64,000 nt of DNA, taken from Ornithodoros turicata (taxonomy: Eukaryota > Arthropoda > Arachnida > Ixodida > Argasidae). Shown here one piece after another: positions 54,865-64,000 of this stretch (its first letter is position 1; each line of letters opens with the position of its first letter). The translations under genes and the position numbers were made by a program. The DNA lies in the NCBI RefSeq assembly GCF_037126465.1, contig NC_088201.1:7631001-7695000 (forward strand), written 5' to 3'. The notes below the pieces were generated by a model. That model was given only the letters and a program-made list of their open reading frames with translations. It made no database searches and was not told the DNA's origin.

Positions 54865-54898
54865 GGTCGACGTTTCGACAGTGACATTGTCTGTGTGT
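54865..54898 (-). ncRNA. Partial hammerhead-like segment
   Basis: Minus strand: ACACACAGACAATGTCACTG, then TC, an intact GAAA, then CGTCGACCC. The CUGANGA side is replaced by ACACACA, the same replacement seen at 25806-25838. This shared junction suggests a common derived form rather than independent decay. Confidence 0.5.
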
Positions 54899-54971
54899 AA
54901 GGGAAAAAATTAGCTGGAGCTCTTCCTTTTTTCCTTCTTTTTCCTTTTTACAGTTTTGTTCCTTACATACT

Positions 54972-55138
54972 TCTCTGGCTTTGCACTGGGCTTTCAGTGG
55001 TGAGTCGCGCACCCTGATGGGAGGAATCATGTGGCATCAGGCAACGTTTGAGCGGATGGCGTCAGAAGGTCACGTGTCACGTGATTCCTCCTGTCAGGGT
55101 GTGCTAACACACCACTGAAAGCCCAGTGCAAAGCCAGT
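54972..55138. repeat. Inverted repeat, arms ~60-70 bp
   Basis: CTGGCTTTGCACTGGGCTTT at the left pairs with AAAGCCCAGTGCAAAGCCAG at the right. Pairing continues through CACCCTGATGGGAGGAATCA versus GATTCCTCCTGTCAGGGTG. No TA or 8-bp duplication is clear. Confidence 0.85.
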
Positions 55139-55474
55139 CAAGTGTACAAGGGAAAAAATAGCAGAAGCTCTTTGGCTGCACGTATAGCATATGTTTGTAA
55201 GTCAAACGTCGCCATGCCAGTACTGGACAACTGTTTCAAACACATTTGTTTTGTTTTAAACATGTACACCATTGATTTGTGGTGAATTGAAATGTATCTC
55301 CGTGTGCTGACTAATACAGGTGTATTTTCCGCCCTTGCTGTGACAAATATACCAGCACTAGCCAGCACAGTTTGCCAAACTTGTGGTGGCAAATATCATT
55401 GGCACTGCCACACTTGTAGCAGCCAAATGCTTGCTTGTCTAAGTGGAGCGTGAAGAAACCCGTATACCGGGTGT

Positions 55475-56225
55475 TTCAGTTAAATCCCCGGGCTAAATAA
55501 TTCGCGAACCAGTGCACCAATCGAATAACTTTCTTTTTTACAAGTATCTGTCCAATACCGCCTACAAGATGCGCACCGCCTGAATGAGCGGGAGGCGCTC
55601 ATTATTTAAATAAAAATTCAAACGAGTTTCGTGAAAAAAGCTAACTTCTAAAGCAGGGTGCCGTCGGCATTAAAATGGGTGCTACCCCTTCTGGGACCTT
55701 CAGTGGATACCTTTTAGAGAAAAATCTGCAGCTGAAGCGGGTCATTTGTTGCAGTAATTAATTGGTTTCGGTTTACATATTTTTGTCGCGGCTGGTCGCG
55801 GTGAAGCGGAAAAGGATGCTCTTCCACTCCCATGACCACCAATGAATTACGTCCTTACACCAATGAATTACATCCTTTTGCAATTCGCTGCGACCAGCCG
55901 CGACAAAAATACGTAAACCGAAGCCAATTAATTACTGCAACAAATGACCCGCTTCGGTGGCAGATTTTTCTCTAAAAGGTGTCCACTGAAGGTCCCAAAA
56001 GGCGTCGTACCCATTTTAATGCCGACGGCGCCCTGCTTTAGAAGTTACGTTTTTTCACGAAACTCATTTGAATTTTTATTTAAATAATGAGCGCCTCCCG
56101 CTGATTCACGCGGTGCGCATCTTGTAGGCGGTATTGGACAGATACTTGTGAAAAAAGAAAGTTATTCGATTGGTGCACCGGTTCGCGAATTATTTAGCCC
56201 GGGGATTTAACTGAGACACCCGTAT
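55475..56225. mobile_element. Long foldback element, arms ~330 bp (complete copy)
   Basis: Tips TATACCGGGTGTTTCAG and CTGAGACACCCGTATA are inverted. Arms of about 330 bases share TTAAATCCCCGGGCTAAAT, ATTATTTAAATAAAAATTC and GCTTCGGTGGCAGATTTTTC (inverted), and meet at GACCACCAATGAATTACG. A half-copy is at 33705-34125. Non-coding. Confidence 0.92.
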
Positions 56226-56374
56226 ATAAACTGTTCCTGCGAGCTGAACAGCGTGTTGTTGTTATATTAAGTATGCCAGGTACGCTGTCATATCAAGAAT
56301 GAGAGACCACCCATCCTTTTGGGAGCATGCTTTTAGTGTAAGCACAAATTTGTCACACTTCGCACCACTTTCAG

Positions 56375-56621
56375 TCCCAGCATGCGGCGGCCCCGGTACC
56401 GCGAGCCTCCGCCTTCGCAGGGAGGCTGGCGTCCTAGTCCACCTCCAGAATCCAGGGGAGGCTTTCCTGCAGCACGGGGAGGTCCCAGTCCGCCAGTGCG
56501 AATACCGTGGGAGCCCCCCGTAGGGCTCCTAACAGCGGCCAACCCCGCTGCGGCGCCCCCTCCGCCGTTCCAACAGGCCGCTGCAGCCGCTGCTTCAGGC
56601 TTTGTCTTTGACATTGCACAG
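56375..56621 (+). CDS. Putative second exon, Pro/Gly/Ala-rich disordered segment
   Basis: The acceptor CGCACCACTTTCAG ends at 56374 and the exon ends at the consensus donor CACAG|GTGAGA. Entered with two bases from 51631-51692, it reads SPS, then MRRPRYREPPPSQGG, WRPSPPPESRGGFP, PPVRIPWEPP, an Ala/Pro tract (AAAPPPPFQQAAAAAA) and SGFVFDIAQ, 82 codons plus one base, leaving phase 0. The stop-free frame, GC-rich codons and two good splice sites contrast with the AT-rich flanks. The composition suggests a disordered N-terminus, as in RNA-binding or transcriptional proteins, but no domain is visible. Other reading: the ATG at 56382 could start an alternative first exon. Confidence 0.6.
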
Positions 56622-58300
56622 GTGAGATGACTGCGTCCTCTCTTAATGCTTGGGTGCCTCAGCCCTCCTCTGGCTTACGATGGTGGTTGGGTCATTTACT
56701 CTTACCTTTTTTTAGATTGATGACATTATGCAAAAAAATGGAGAAGTGGTCATTTGACGGAAACGTTACGCAGTGGGACGTGGTTATAAGACGTGTACGT
56801 CGCTTTGTACTGCTTACTGAGGGCCTTATTTTTGCACGTTTTAACCCCACTGCCTCATTAATTGAGCTGTCACCTCTTCTCATGTTGGCAAGAGGAATGG
56901 AACCATTACATATTAGCAAATAACGTGTAACATATAGCATGTGTAGAATTACTGTTGTGCTTGAAAGGGTGCCCTTTAATGCTGTGTTTTGCTGGAACAT
57001 GTGTTTGCTTGTGAACAGGGTTTAATAGGGTATTGTGCCATTTCAGTATAGCTTTGTCCCAAGCTGTGATATTCTGCTTTAATTTGGAGAAAACTTTAGA
57101 CTCGAAATTAGAATGCAGACAGGAGAACAACCCAAATCCGCACGCTTACCAGAAGCGAGTTGCATAAGTTTTACTTTGTGCACTACTGCAGTATTTGGTT
57201 TGTTGAACACGTACTGTCTGGCGACCAGCAAACAAAATAATGTTACTGCATCGTTTTTGCCTTTTACAGCGTATCGTAACGCTTGATAGGCATTAGTGCG
57301 CGCTTTTTGAAGGTTCAACGGGAACGACATAATTTCGACGTCATTTCTCTAAGTCTACTTACACGTGACTCAGCTAGCACCAGAGGCATCCGAGCTGCTT
57401 TTTTGAAGGCCGATAAAGTGTTCGATAACGAGGTTGAGATGTGCAGCGACCGCCGACCTAGTAGTGAGTAGCAAGCGGTGGTGGCATGGAAAGTAAGTGG
57501 GGCAGCTAGGTAGTTTTGTCGCCGTCCTGAGCCAGAGTGCAAGACTATGGAGGCACCCCCTACCCCTCACCCCCCCACAGTCTGGTTGAGAATGGCTGCG
57601 GCTCTCTCTTCCTTAGAGTTGGGTGCTGGTGCCTGTCCCGGTTTTGCTATGGCTTGAGGTAAATGTCTCTCCTTGGCTTTCTCCTCCTACCCCGCCACCG
57701 TTGGTTGGTCCTTCCATGCATACCACTCTTGCATGTGTTTGTCATCTGGGTGTGTCCTTTTTCCTTCCACTGGCTTGTGTGTGTCGTTCTCGTTTGGTTC
57801 TGCACGCTTCGTGATGTGGTCTTAGATGCCGTAGGTGCGGATATTTTTCCATAGGTAGTATAGTCTTCTGTTTTTGTGTCGGGCTCGGCGTAAGTTTACT
57901 AGGATATCCTTGGCAGGTTTTTTGGGGAGGGCTTCGGCGTCGGTAGCGGTTTAAATTTGCGTCTGGGGGGGCCTCAACGTTTTACAACGTAATTTTGACG
58001 TTAAACATACATTGGTAAAGTTTTTTTATCCCATTGGTTTCGCACAACGTGTCGTTACAACGTATTGTATCTCCGTGTTCGAGATTTTTTGTTTGCGACT
58101 TCAAGAGCTGATCTTCGCGACACCAGTCGGGCTGTTTGGAAACACGAGGATAGGGTCTTGTTCCACTTCTATACTGACTGTGGGAATGTGGGCGTCTGGT
58201 TGTTTTCTGGCCATTTCACTTGCAGTGGTATGCACTATTCGTGTGTGTGAACTTGAGCTTTCTGATGGACCTAAAAGGCTTTTGGTTGTTGTCACTATGG
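56622..58300. other. Probable intron, no element recognised
   Basis: A possible minus exon near 57350-57470 (GTGTAAGT donor) and a small plus candidate near 57618-57659 (CTCTTCCTTAG acceptor, GAG|GTAAAT donor) were seen but neither has a recognisable product. Frames of up to 184 codons (58012-58566) are unrecognised. Confidence 0.35.
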
Positions 58301-58311
58301 ATCACGCACTA

Positions 58312-58355
58312 TTTCAATGCAATTTCAATGCAATTTCAATGCAATTTCAATGCAA
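58312..58355. repeat. 11-bp tandem repeat, four units
   Basis: The unit AATTTCAATGC is repeated four times, directly visible. It lies inside a 555-base open frame. Confidence 0.92.
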
Positions 58356-59001
58356 CGAATCCTCCTCCTGGGACCATTCAAATGTGCCCACAAAGAAACC
58401 ACGGGATCTCCTTGTACGATTCTCACCCGAAATTTCTAAGCGTCTTACTCTGTTGATGAAGGATTTAGGATTGCATTTGTATGATTGCCATCATTGCATA
58501 TGGCATTATAGGAGGAACAAGCTGGGGCCCACTACTGTAGGTAAAACACGCTCTCGAAGCACCTAGTATGCATGAAGCTCAATGTATCTTTATCTATTAG
58601 GTTGGCGGCATGTCTGTTGTAGTTTTGTGCATCTTTGTGCATTGGCATAGTATTTGTGGTATGTGTCAAGTGTATATTACAGAATAGACGTACAATTTCT
58701 CTTTGTGGACAGTGTAGAATACCGAATGTGTCTCTCACATGTTCCAGAGTCTTATTACTAATCGTATCTTCTGGTCTGAAGGTGTTTAATGTGAGTAGGA
58801 GCATTGGTTGTTAAAGCTGAGGATGGCGTGGTAATTTCACGTCATGGAAAAACCAGTAATGTAGTAGTAGGGGTCCAGCTGATTAGAACGCGCACAAAAT
58901 GAATGAATAATCTGGCTTGTCCTGGGAGATCGAAGGTAATGGGACCACTCATAGATCATTCAGTTTCTCATATGAAATGGGAGCAGACTAACATAATGTA
59001 T

Positions 59002-59329
59002 GTACAGCTTGGGACAAAAGTTTACGGAACACGCGAGCCACGTACTTTTTCTTCGGTGCGACACCCTGGCGGCTGCCGGAATCGGGTGAGTCCACTGTTT
59101 CGAAGGGGTGGACGGATGCGCTGTTAGCGACACACAGTGGTGGTTCCAGGTTCCAGTGTCGCTTATGCGTGCCTGGGAAGTACAAGTTACCGCTGTGTGT
59201 CGCTAACAGCGCACCCTTCCACCCCTCCGAAACAGTGAACTCACTCGCTTCCGGCAGCCGCTAGGGTGTCGCTCCGGAGAAAGAGTACGTCGCTCGCGTG
59301 TTCCGTAAACTTTTGTCCCAACCTGTACT
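59002..59329. mobile_element. Foldback MITE, TACAGCTTGGGACAAAAG ends
   Basis: A 328-bp element. Tips TACAGCTTGGGACAAAAG and CTTTTGTCCCAACCTGTA are inverted. Arms share GTTTACGGAACACGCGAGC and GCTGTTAGCGACACACAG in inverse orientation around a central GGTTCCAGGTTCCAGTG. TA-bounded, non-coding. Confidence 0.92.
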
Positions 59330-60230
59330 TAACAGAAAACATGGTGTCACTGTGTGAAAGCAGTGAACCACGTATTGTAGCAGTTCTTGACTTGAGCTAA
59401 ACTTGGTCAAACTCATGGCATAGGATGTCACTTGCACACATTTGGAGCCATTTTGTTCTCTTCATGGTATCTGCAAAGTAGCGATGAGGAACTTTCAATC
59501 CCCAGTCAACATACTTTTCTATAGGTTATGGACTACCAGTAAGTAATTACGATACACTATGAATTGCTGTTGCCGAAGCACTGCCCTTGCACTGTAGAGT
59601 ATGCACACCTTGCACAACATCAGGCCTCTTGAGTCCCTCTTTCGAGGTATTCGGTGACCCTGTTAAGGGAAGCGGAGGGGAATTGGATTTGAGCACCCCT
59701 ATAAAAGCAAGAGGCATCTCGTGGCAATATTCCTTGCACGAAACATGTGTCAGTGTGTTGACCATACTACAGCAGCCTTATATGTCCCAAAGCGGCTAAA
59801 TGCCCAACAAAAACATAGGATGTGGGATCAGTAGATCCAAGATCTAAGCTTCGATTATCATACTCTAGAATCCCCCCCCCCCCCCCCCCCCCCCACTTCT
59901 ACTACTTAATAAGCCCTGAAAGGGGGAGTGCAGTGGTACAGTCACTGAGCTTTAGCTTCCCGTTACTTGTAACTCCCGGTACTTGTCCCGTACTAGTACC
60001 CGTTACTGTCCCGTCGCTTGTTGTAGGTCCGTAGATTGGATATAAACTTGAAGGGAGTGCTGCCCAAAATTTATACTCACAAATGCGTGGTCGTGCCTTT
60101 TGCATGGCTTCCTTGCAAAGAAACCTAGGTATAGTTTGAAATTAATGTACGGTCACCTTCCGGGTCTGAGCTTGCCAGTATGCCAACTATGGACAACTGA
60201 TTTTGCTATGATACAAACACACTTTTACAG
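59330..60230. other. Unassigned stretch with poly-C
   Basis: A C-run of about 24 bases at 59871-59894. GTAACTCCCGGTACTTGTCC-type tandem phrases (about 59968-60010: ACTTGTAACTCC, ACTTGTCCCG, ACTAGTACCCG). No gene. Confidence 0.45.
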
Positions 60231-60362
60231 ATGGACGCATGTTGGTCACATACCCTCGTCAACATTACAGCCGAGGCAGCACACCACTATTGGTTCAATA
60301 TAATCCAAGGTTGGCAGCCAGTATATGACAAGCAGCAGAGCTGGTGGCAATTTAGGAGATAA
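60231..60362 (+). CDS. Possible small or terminal exon, unknown
   Basis: After CACTTTTACAG, ATG at 60231 opens 43 codons: MDACWSHTLVNITAEAAHHY, then WFNIIQGWQPVYDKQQS, WWQFRR and TAA. Residue use is protein-like and tryptophan-rich. Entry in phase 0 would be compatible with the 56621 donor. The acceptor's pyrimidine tract is weak, and I recognise no family. Confidence 0.22.
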   Translation: MDACWSHTLVNITAEAAHHYWFNIIQGWQPVYDKQQSWWQFRR

Positions 60363-61063
60363 AACTTGCAACGTTGAGCACACCCTTGTGTATCACAGTG
60401 TCAGTAGTGCCCGGCGCTCGGGCTGTATCGATCTAGCTGACGTGTACTGGTATTAGTCACAAACGTGTGTAATTATCAATATTCCTGGTCACCCATTATT
60501 CACTTATTAACGTTAATGAAAGCTTTTTCATTCTGTCCACAGTTTTAGTGTCCCACGTTTCCACTTAGAAGAAATGCAATGCGTCTCGTGCTAGAGAACT
60601 TCTCGCAAGGTCAATTAACACTGACAACAGGTCCCCTAATACCGCAAATTTTTGGCCTCCGATAGACGAGTTCAGAAAATCCCAGAGCTCTTTGCGCTCT
60701 TTAAGCTCTACGCACACGCATTGCATCCTGGGCGCTTGCTGAGCGGGGGAACAAAGAATAATCCTTACGATTTCGCTTTCGCTGACCTTGACACGTCGTG
60801 GAACATGGACCGGTAGGGGAAAAATCGCAACAGTTTGGAGGCCACTCGTTTCTTTCGTATTAGCAAACTCCCACAGTTCAAAGCGACGCTAAGCACTCTG
60901 GTATTTTCTGAACTCGCCTATTGACATGCGTGTAATATTTTAAGAATAAAACTTTTACCAAGGTGGCAAAATCCATCAATATTCACAAGGTGCTACAACT
61001 ATGCACTATAATGCTGGTTGCTTTGTGATAGTAACGATCTCCGATAGAAACAATGTATTTCAG

Positions 61064-61129
61064 TACCTACCATATGACAGAGCTATCTATTGTGAGCGAG
61101 TAGGTGACACCAGCAGTCATTGCAAACAG
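61064..61129 (+). CDS. Candidate exon 3 of the 51.6-kb gene
   Basis: A 66-base segment lies between TATTTCAG and a CAG|GTGATA donor. It is open in phase 0: YLPYDRAIYCERVGDTSSHC followed by KQ. Phase 0 at both ends matches the exon ending at 56621. The acceptor's pyrimidine tract is poor and the product is unrecognised. Confidence 0.22.
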
Positions 61130-61263
61130 GTGATAACACAACTATCACCATTCAAATCCATCCCCTGCCTTTGCAGTTTGTCCAGTAGAAACTTGTAAAC
61201 AATAGTTTTTGTTGAAACTCGACTGTTCGGAAGTGTATTTGGCCGTCGTTCTTCTTCTGTCAG

Positions 61264-61323
61264 TGGACAGAGTACCGTGTGAAGCAAAGTTCTTGCGTAG
61301 GGGTGATGCTTGTGTACTGCAAG
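61264..61323 (+). CDS. Candidate exon 4 of the 51.6-kb gene
   Basis: A strong pyrimidine-rich acceptor (CGTTCTTCTTCTGTCAG) is followed by 60 bases and an AAG|GTAATG donor. Phase 0 reads WTEYRVKQSSCVGVMLVYCK. The opening WTEY resembles the start of a WW domain, but the rest does not fit. Another phase is open as well. Weak support. Confidence 0.22.
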
Positions 61324-61758
61324 GTAATGACAAGGTGGTGTACAGTTATCTTTTGTTCTTGACAAGAAATATGTTACAACAGAAGATTCTTGTTTCATGT
61401 GTTACTTAGATGCACTAGGTTTTATATGAATGCAGCAATGCAGAATGTAGTTTGTGTTTCAATATAATATTTTACGTTTCTTTATTGTGTTCACGACGAA
61501 ATGGAAGAGGAGTAGAAACATCAAGAGGTTATATTTGCGAACATGGAAACAGCGTCATCGTGCACACAGGGTTCATGGCAAGATATGCCCAATGTTGCTG
61601 GCAGCTCAACAACACACATCTGTAGGACATGTAGAAATTGAGGGTGACAGTGATGCAGCAGGCATTCAGGGGGTCATACCATACAGAGAGATTCAAATTC
61701 AAATACTGCTGACTCGATCAATCACAAAACTTCAATCTAAATCACAAACATTAGATTT

Positions 61759-61777
61759 CCCCCCCCCCCCCCCCCCC
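61759..61777. repeat. Poly-C run
   Basis: About 19 consecutive C, directly visible. The open frame 61454-61807 runs into it and is not recognised. Confidence 0.9.
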
Positions 61778-62039
61778 TTTTGGTGTCCTGCAATGGTGCT
61801 CAAATAAAATAAACAAGGTATCCCAGTACCGTCAGGTTGCCTATTCCAATATGAAAATGTAGCACATAGCTGTTAGTCTTATTCCAATTTTTACCACATT
61901 TCTATTATATATTATAATATCGGAAGGCTTTATGCCATCCCAGTATTTATCCAGTCATGGCTGTATCTGATGGCAGAATATTTTCTATTTTGCAAATATT
62001 CAGTCAACATTTGCAGGCTAATAATAACAGTTTCAATAT

Positions 62040-62280
62040 TCCCATTTCTATATTGGGAATAATGGGCCAATATGCCCAGTGTTAAGCCAACATTGGGACT
62101 CTCCTGAGAATATTGGGCCCATATCTCCAACGTTTAGCCAATATTGGGACAACGTTGAGAATATTGGGTGCATGTACCCAACCTTTGGCCAATATTGGAA
62201 GAATCTTGGCAGTGCTGGTCCAGTATTGGACCAGTTTTGCCAATACTGGGCTAAGATAGTGTGCTGCTTGGGCGGGGCGT
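62040..62280. repeat. Tandem array B, ~55-60-bp hairpin-forming units
   Basis: About four diverged units repeat GAATATTGGG..CATRT..CCAACGTTTAGCCAATATTGGGAC. Each contains inverted CCAATATTGG-type sequence. The array ends GCTAAGATAGTGTGCTGCTT followed by GGGCGGGG. The terminal GTGTGCTGCYTGGG matches the end of array A (40708) in reverse orientation. Confidence 0.85.
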
Positions 62281-64000
62281 GATACAGAACACAAAACGGC
62301 ACAGGCCTGTGACACATCATAGTACGATAAATCGTTGGTAGCGTGAGTTAATGGCACATTTGTTGACGGTTTCCACATTTTAAACGAGACAACTTTTCTT
62401 AATTTTAACATTAAATTTTAATTATTTTTGGGATGCAGATATTCACGACTAATTAAAATTGATAATATGAGTGGAAAAAGAATGACAAAACTGCAAATCA
62501 TGCACTTGTTATTTGGTACTTAGGCTTCATCTAGAAATTTGTACTTCAGCTACTTCCTTCCTGCTCCTACTTTGCTCAGCCTAAGCTTTTAATGCCTAAC
62601 CTCACGGAGAAAGCTTGGAGGGGCAACACAGTGTTAACACAGTGTTGGTCTTAACAGTGTTGCCAGTAGGGCATGCTCCCTCCAGATGGTGTCATGGAAG
62701 AGCAGCCAGCAGAGCAGCGTATAAAAAGGGAGTCTGGCCATTAGTAGGACCTGCCTATACCTGGAGCTCTACCCACTTTCCGGAGTGCCTGGCCAATCAC
62801 TTGTCCAAATACAGTTTGGTTTCCAGGCCATCCAAAGTTATATTTTACCCTTATTTACTGGGTGCCACCTTGTTGGGGAAAACTGGATTGGTTTGGATTG
62901 AAACAGGTACCCCTAGCGACATACCAAAACAATGGATTTTGCAGCCACTTTTATCCACGCCATCTGGATGGAGAGAGGCATGTCGGGAAGACCCAGAACT
63001 GGTTGCTGGCAGAACTGATTGGACAGGAGAGCATCATTACCATCTCTTGGTACACAGACAGCTGCCGGTATGATCCTTTAATTACACAACATAACCAGAT
63101 GGAATCAGAAATGAGCAAAGTTGTATGTATCAGTGAAAGTCATTAGTACGATGCAAAATTTAAAAAAATAAAAGACGCAGTTTTGTGCATCTGAGTGCTT
63201 TTTTTTTTTTTTTTCTGCTATGTTCTTGGGATTGTGGTCTTCACTTGGCCTAACCTCAATGATGAAACATATCGTTTTCATATAGTGGAGCGAAAGCTGT
63301 TTTTGTGGATAGTTACACGGTGTTTTTTAGTATGTTTTTCAGGCTGTTCTTTTTTTTATGTGTACTCACAGAATAAAGTTAAAGTAATTTACGAAAATTT
63401 TTTGTCACGAAATCTCCGCTTCGCCATTCTAAGCTACACCTCCATGTTGGGGAAATTTCGGTGTCATGGCAGCTCCCATAGAAAACAGCAACCAATAAAA
63501 AGGCGATCAAGTTTGATTGACAGGTCGAGCCTCTTTTTATAGGCTCCTCCCAGTGGCCAGACTCCCTTTTAATACGAAGCACTGGTGGCCGAAAGTGGGG
63601 TGTGGTGTATCTTGTCCTGATCTTGTCTTGTCCTTGGTGTATCTTGTCCTGAATGTGCCAGTGGCTCTTCCTGTTGGCTGCTGAAAGTGAACTTAGCCAG
63701 GGTTGTATGTCTTCTGGGGCGTGAAGGCTAGCCCCGCGCAGTCGTATCAGACATCTTATTGGTCACCGTTTAGTTGGACGTTAACAGTGAGGTCCCCACG
63801 AGTCTCGTTCCATTCGGTGTTACGTCGATACACTGACGGTCATCAAATAGCATTGTTACGTGAATTTTCTAAATAGAACTCTTTTCCTCTCATCCTGTAG
63901 GAAGCGGTTTGTGAAGAGAGGGATGAATGAAGATTGTAAACTTTATTGTACATTCCTATCTCCCTAGCATAAACACATATATAGTTTTTTTTTTTTCAAA
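62281..64000. other. Unassigned 3' stretch
   Basis: TATAAAAAG at 62720 resembles a TATA box. It sits inside a 152-codon plus frame (62615-63073) that I do not recognise. AATAAA on the minus strand at 63947-63942 and CCTGTAG at 63900 could be a polyadenylation signal and an acceptor, but no matching exons are established. Confidence 0.35.

Larger units (their letters stand above)
54320..54900 (-). mobile_element. Penelope/retrozyme-like remnant region
   Basis: Three segments with hammerhead-type sequence lie within 600 bases, all readable on the minus strand: GCAACGTCGACGTAAC at 54337-54322, a full-length-like one at 54640-54602, and a partial one at 54898-54865. No reverse transcriptase or GIY-YIG motif is recognisable in the frames between. 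A (TCATCA) run and a poly-C run (54719-54735) lie within. Confidence 0.5.

Noticed and set aside
62048..62411. Frames with repeated ILAQYWQ/NIGPIFS phrases
   Set aside because: These are the translation of tandem array B; all frames show it.
62615..63073. 152-codon plus-strand gene with upstream TATA box
   Set aside because: The TATAAAAAG lies inside the frame rather than upstream, no family is recognised, and other frames are equally open.

Overview
This is a repeat-dominated piece of a eukaryotic nuclear genome. The most likely source is a tick or related arachnid. The evidence is the set of repeats: a tRNA-like SINE unit carrying the motif CTTTTCAGTGACTTTC and the tail motif GTTCCAGCCTCAGAACATC, many short inverted-repeat transposons, long foldback elements, and relics resembling Penelope-type hammerhead ribozymes. 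Assignment to ticks rests on remembered resemblance to tick (ixodid) repeats and was not checked by search. There is no bacterial-style gene organisation, no rRNA, no intact tRNA gene and no CRISPR array. Almost every open frame over 60 codons lies in a repeat, in low-complexity sequence, or has no recognisable domain.

Protein-coding evidence is limited. The best case is a plus-strand gene starting near 51.63 kb. Its first coding exon (51631-51692) and a second exon (56375-56621) each have consensus splice sites and join in frame to give a proline/arginine/alanine-rich N-terminus. Two small candidates near 61.1 and 61.3 kb keep the same frame but are weak. A separate internal exon (37863-37933, plus) has strong splice sites on both sides. 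Weaker candidates are at 7.05 kb, 30.8 kb, 35.6 kb (minus, cysteine-rich) and 60.2 kb.

Layout: 0-1.6 kb SINE units, including two near-perfect inverted pairs; 2.6-3.4 kb two nested MITEs; 4.7 kb a foldback element; 8.4 kb a second SINE family; 11.8-16.3 kb TA-flanked MITEs and a decayed LINE 3' end; 18.3-19.1 kb a hAT-like element with a perfect 8-bp target duplication; 20.9-24.1 kb decayed SINEs; 25.7-29.7 kb foldbacks with hammerhead-like segments; 31.3-32.6 kb three hAT-like elements in tandem, separated by four copies of one 8-bp site; 33.0-37.1 kb abutting MITEs, a second hAT-like copy and a long foldback; 39.8-41.0 kb a MITE and a tandem array; 44.1-50.5 kb SINEs, repeats and another ribozyme-like inverted repeat; 51.4-64 kb the putative gene, with more MITEs, ribozyme-like relics and a second tandem array.

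Across these elements the 9-mer GCAGACGAC/GTCGTCTGC occurs 14 times, against about 0.5 expected from base-4 composition, mostly outside recognised repeats and often in clusters. No listed feature explains it.
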